A DNA stretch of 64,000 nt from VRUE01 sp963807425 (GTDB lineage: Bacteria > Actinomycetota > Thermoleophilia > Solirubrobacterales > 70-9): contig CAWEBZ010000012.1 of assembly GCA_963807425.1 (NCBI GenBank), positions 496,001 through 560,000 of the forward strand. The letters are read 5' to 3'. Shown in pieces: positions 60,991-64,000 of the stretch. The stretch's first letter is position 1. Every line of letters begins with the position of its first letter. A program made the position numbers and the translations under genes. Below the pieces are notes generated by a model. It saw only the letters and a program-made list of their open reading frames with translations. It ran no database searches and was not told where the DNA came from.

Positions 60991-62496
60991 GTGACGAAGC
61001 GTGAGACCACCGAGAGAGAGCACACGACGGACCTGCTGATCGGCAGTGAGCTGGTTGCCGGAGATGGCGCCACGCTCTCAGTCGAGAACCCGTACACAAC
61101 CGAGACGATCGCGGATGTGCCGGCGGCCTCGCCCGAGCAGGTCGACGCGGCGGTGGCCGCGGCCCGCGAGGCCTGGCCGGGGTGGGCGCGGACGACCGCT
61201 GGAGAGCGTTGCGAGCTGCTGCACGAGGCGGCGCGGCGGCTGCGTGAGGGCGCCGAGAGCCTGGCCCGCACGATGACCGCCGAGGGCGGCAAGCCGCTGA
61301 TCGAGAACCGCGACGAGCTCGAGTGGACCGCGGCCGCCTTCGACTACTACGCGGAGATCGGCCGCGACCACGCCGGCCGCGTGATCCCGCCGATCGAGTC
61401 GACCCAGCTGGCGATGGTGGTCAAGGACCCGCTCGGGGTCGTCGGCTGCATCGTCCCCTGGAACTACCCGCTGCTGCTCCTGGCCTGGAAGGTCGCGCCG
61501 GCGCTGGCCGCCGGCAACTGCGTCGTCTGCAAGCCCTCCGAGCTGACACCACTCTCGACCCTGATGCTCGCCGAGCCCTTCGCGCACATGCCGGCTGGTG
61601 TGGTCAACCTGCTGGCGGGAGCCGGCGACGTCGGCGCCGCGATCGCCTCCCACCCCGGCGTCGATTGCGTCGCCTTCACCGGGTCGGTCGCGACGGGCAA
61701 GAAGGTAGCCGCAGCCTGCACCGAGCGGATGGCCCGGATGAACCTGGAGATGGGCGGCAAGGACGCCTTCATCGTCTGCGCGGACGTCGCCCCCCAGCTC
61801 GAGGTTGCCGCCCGCGGCGGTGCCTGGGCGGCCTTCCTCAACGCCGGCCAAGTCTGCACCTCGGCCGAGCGCTTCTACGTCGAGGAGGAGATCTTCGACG
61901 ACTACGTCGGCGCCTTCGTCGAGCACACCCGTGGTCTCGTCCTCGGCGACCCGTTCGAGGTCTCGACCGACATCGGCCCGATGGTCTCCGACCCCCAGCG
62001 CGCCAAGGTGGTGGCGCAGCTCGAAGCGGCCAGCGCGGCGGGAGCCGAGATCCTCGTCGGCGGCGACCGCGGCGGCACCGAGCGCGGCCACTTCCTCTCC
62101 CCCGCCGTCGTCACCGGGGCGGCTCCCGACAGCGCCCTGCTGCGCGAGGAGACCTTCGGTCCCGTCGCCCCGATCGTCCCGGTCGGCTCTCTAGACGAGG
62201 CGATCGAGCTCGCCAACGGCACCCCGTTCGGGCTCGGCGCCAACGTCTACACCGGCAACCTCGAGAACGCCGTTCGCTGCATGCGCGAGCTGCGCGCCGG
62301 CACGGTATGGATCAACGACCCGCTGACCGACAACGACGCCGGCCCCTTCGGTGGCTTCAAGCAGTCCGGCCTCGGCAGAGAGCTGGGCCGCGAGGGACTC
62401 GAGGCGTTCCAGGAGACCAAGCACGTCCACATGGAGTCCCGCATCGAGCGCAAGGAATGGTGGTACCCCTATAGCGAGTACGGAGCCGGCGGCTAG
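60991..62496 (+). CDS. NAD(P)-dependent aldehyde dehydrogenase (betaine-aldehyde type)
   Basis: 501 residues. CIVPWNYPLLLLAWKVAPAL, NCVVCKPSELTPLSTLMLAE, FTGSVATGKKVAA (NAD-binding), catalytic Glu in NLEMGGKDAFIV, catalytic Cys in NAGQVCTSAERFYVEEE, EETFGPVAPIVPV and a C-terminal PFGGFKQSGLGRELGREGLE. Tetrameric cytoplasmic family. Oxidises an aldehyde to its acid; exact substrate unknown. The MFS gene follows 20 bases later. Confidence 0.93.
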   Translation: MTKRETTEREHTTDLLIGSELVAGDGATLSVENPYTTETIADVPAASPEQVDAAVAAAREAWPGWARTTAGERCELLHEAARRLREGAESLARTMTAEGGKPLIENRDELEWTAAAFDYYAEIGRDHAGRVIPPIESTQLAMVVKDPLGVVGCIVPWNYPLLLLAWKVAPALAAGNCVVCKPSELTPLSTLMLAEPFAHMPAGVVNLLAGAGDVGAAIASHPGVDCVAFTGSVATGKKVAAACTERMARMNLEMGGKDAFIVCADVAPQLEVAARGGAWAAFLNAGQVCTSAERFYVEEEIFDDYVGAFVEHTRGLVLGDPFEVSTDIGPMVSDPQRAKVVAQLEAASAAGAEILVGGDRGGTERGHFLSPAVVTGAAPDSALLREETFGPVAPIVPVGSLDEAIELANGTPFGLGANVYTGNLENAVRCMRELRAGTVWINDPLTDNDAGPFGGFKQSGLGRELGREGLEAFQETKHVHMESRIERKEWWYPYSEYGAGG

Positions 62497-62516
62497 GCAA
62501 TGCCCGAGCGCCCCGC

Positions 62517-63899
62517 TTGAGCCATAAGCGCTGGACAATCCTGGTGGTAGTTTCGGCTGCGACCGCGATGCTGCTACTCGACGTGACCGTGGTCAACGTC
62601 GCCCTGCCCGCGATTCGCCAGGACCTGGACGCGAGCTTCGGCGAGCTGCAGTGGGTCGTCGATGCCTACGCGCTGACGCTGGCCGCGACGCTGCTCAGCG
62701 CCGGCGTGCTGGCTGATCGGATCGGCCGGCGGGCTGTCTTCGCCGGCGGGCTGGCGGCCTTCACCGCCTGCTCGGTGCTCTGCAGCGCCGCCACCTCTCC
62801 CATCGTCCTCGATGTCGCTCGCGGCGCCCAGGGCGTCGGCGCCGCCGCGATGTTCGCCGCCTCGCTCGCCCTACTCGCCAACGAGTTCCAGGGAAGGGAG
62901 CGGGGCTTCGCGCTCGGCGTCTGGGGCGCGATCACCGGGGCCGCCCTGGCGGTCGGACCGCTGGTGGGCGGCGTCCTCACCGATGAGCTCTCCTGGCGCT
63001 GGATCTTCCTGGTCAACCTGCCGATCGGCGCCTCATTGATCTGGCTGACCGTGCGCTCGCTGCCAGAGTCCCGCGACGACCGCCGGAGACCGTTTGACCT
63101 CACCGGGATGACGACTTTCGGCGCCGCCTGCTTCCTCCTCACCTACGGGCTGATTCGCGGCAACGAGGATGGCTGGGGCAGCGCCCCGATCGTCGCCGCC
63201 CTGGTTGCGGCCGCCACCCTGGCGGTCACGTTCCTGGTAGTCGAGCGCCGCACCGAGGCGCCGATGCTGCCGCTTTCGCTCTTCCGCATCCCGGCCTTCA
63301 CCGGCACGGCCCTGGTCGCGTTCGCACAGTCGGTGGCGCTCTATCCGCTCCTCCTCTTCCTCGCGGTCTACTTCCAGGAAGGACTCGGCCTCTCGCCGAC
63401 CGCCACCGGGCTGCGCATCCTCCCCCTGACGCTCGTCCTCTTCGTCGCGGCGCCTATCTCCGGCCGCCTCACCGCTCGCCTGCCGCTTCGCATTCCACTC
63501 GCCACCGGGCTCGTGCTGATCGGGACCGCTCTACTACTGATGCGAGCAATCGACGCGACCAGCGACTGGACCGTGCTGTTGCCCGGGCTGCTCGTCGGCG
63601 GACTGGCGATCGGCGTGATCAGCCCGGCACTCGCCGCGGCGATGGTGAGCGTGCTGCCGGTCGAGCGCAGTGGCCTCGCCTCGGGCATCAACAACACCTT
63701 CCGCCAGCTCGGCATCGCGATCGGGATCGCCGGCCTCGGGGCGATCTTCCAGCATCACCTCAGCGGTGCCCTCGACGCCAGGGCTGCCATGGTCGACGGG
63801 CTCGAGGCCGTGCTGGCCGTCGCCGCCGCCATCGCCTTCGCCGCGGCGCTCGTCTCCTGGCCCCTGCTGGGATCCCAGCGCTCCACCCCATCGCCGTGA
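62517..63899 (+). CDS. MFS multidrug transporter, DHA2 (EmrB/QacA) family
   Basis: 460 residues from TTG 62517. Motif C-region LALGVWGAITGAALAVGPLV and motif A-like GVLADRIGRRAVFAGG are present, with WVVDAYALTLAATLLSAGVL and SWRWIFLVNLPIGASL typical of 14-helix drug:proton antiporters. About 13-14 hydrophobic segments. Start and aldehyde dehydrogenase stop are 20 bases apart, so probably one operon. Substrate unknown; no regulator is adjacent in the window. Confidence 0.92.
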   Translation: MSHKRWTILVVVSAATAMLLLDVTVVNVALPAIRQDLDASFGELQWVVDAYALTLAATLLSAGVLADRIGRRAVFAGGLAAFTACSVLCSAATSPIVLDVARGAQGVGAAAMFAASLALLANEFQGRERGFALGVWGAITGAALAVGPLVGGVLTDELSWRWIFLVNLPIGASLIWLTVRSLPESRDDRRRPFDLTGMTTFGAACFLLTYGLIRGNEDGWGSAPIVAALVAAATLAVTFLVVERRTEAPMLPLSLFRIPAFTGTALVAFAQSVALYPLLLFLAVYFQEGLGLSPTATGLRILPLTLVLFVAAPISGRLTARLPLRIPLATGLVLIGTALLLMRAIDATSDWTVLLPGLLVGGLAIGVISPALAAAMVSVLPVERSGLASGINNTFRQLGIAIGIAGLGAIFQHHLSGALDARAAMVDGLEAVLAVAAAIAFAAALVSWPLLGSQRSTPSP

Positions 63900-64000
63900 G
63901 CCGATTCGTCGATCGTTGAGGGCCCACCAGCGCGGTTGGCGACCGCGCGTGAGGGGTAGAGCCCAATCTTGTTCCTTTTCTTCTCGAACAGGCTCGGTTG
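63900..64000. other. Right-edge intergenic sequence, nothing identified
   Basis: 101 bases after the MFS stop. No gene, hairpin or promoter could be supported; a TTCTTCTC pyrimidine tract near 63980 is noted only. Confidence 0.5.

Overview
This is a GC-rich actinobacterial chromosome segment. The coenzyme-F420-type luciferase-like oxidoreductase, DUF4235, DUF899 and CsbD proteins, the DNA topoisomerase IB and the secreted Ig-like surface protein together suggest a soil Thermoleophilia/Solirubrobacterales-type organism; this is inference, as no rRNA or marker gene is present. I saw no insertion sequence, phage or CRISPR array.

Layout. (1) Bases 1-28300, almost all on the minus strand, hold a modular type I polyketide synthase (PKS) locus. 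A gene at 23352-16417 carries a loading didomain (adenylating ligase + carrier protein, FadD22-like) fused to extension module 1. A second, giant gene starts at 15533 and runs off the left edge without an obvious stop (at least 5,177 codons; modules 2, 3 and part of 4). A chorismate-lyase-like gene lies on the plus strand between them. Upstream of the loading gene, in the same direction, are a PptT-like phosphopantetheinyl transferase, a PptH-like metallophosphoesterase, an acyl-CoA carboxylase carboxyltransferase subunit, an LmbU-like regulator and a PucR/CdaR-like regulator. The simplest reading is a polyketide started by an aryl acid (4-hydroxybenzoate-like) made from chorismate and extended with malonyl-CoA.

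(2) Bases 28538-31680 hold a DUF4160/DUF2442 pair, a D-2-hydroxyacid dehydrogenase and a PQQ-type beta-propeller lipoprotein.

(3) Bases 31681-40129 hold an unusual minus-strand operon: a non-canonical tRNA gene (UAA anticodon but short variable loop), then an ArgRS-like class I synthetase, a fused PabA-PabB aminodeoxychorismate synthase, a GNAT acyltransferase, a histone-deacetylase-family amidohydrolase, a PapB/CmlD-like chorismate mutase, a cytochrome P450 and an MbtG-like N-monooxygenase. The first seven protein junctions up to the P450 are start/stop overlaps of the ATGA or GTGA type. This is the best candidate for an undescribed system: possibly an aminoacyl-tRNA-dependent pathway built on a 4-amino-aryl precursor.

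(4) Bases 40279-63899 are clean, ordinary chromosome: hydrolases, alcohol and aldehyde dehydrogenases, stress proteins (CsbD, ferritin-like, DUF899), topoisomerase IB, an F420-type oxidoreductase, a YbdK-type ligase, TrmO, a flavin monooxygenase, two secreted proteins, carbonic anhydrase, Ogt and a drug-efflux MFS protein.

Quality warning. Bases about 18200-18480, 23400-28000 and 30880-40020 contain many single-base insertions and deletions. Gene boundaries there are set by homology and by the start/stop overlaps, and the proteins are not readable in one frame. I think these are mainly sequencing errors, because the operon junctions and residue-level family motifs are intact across frames.
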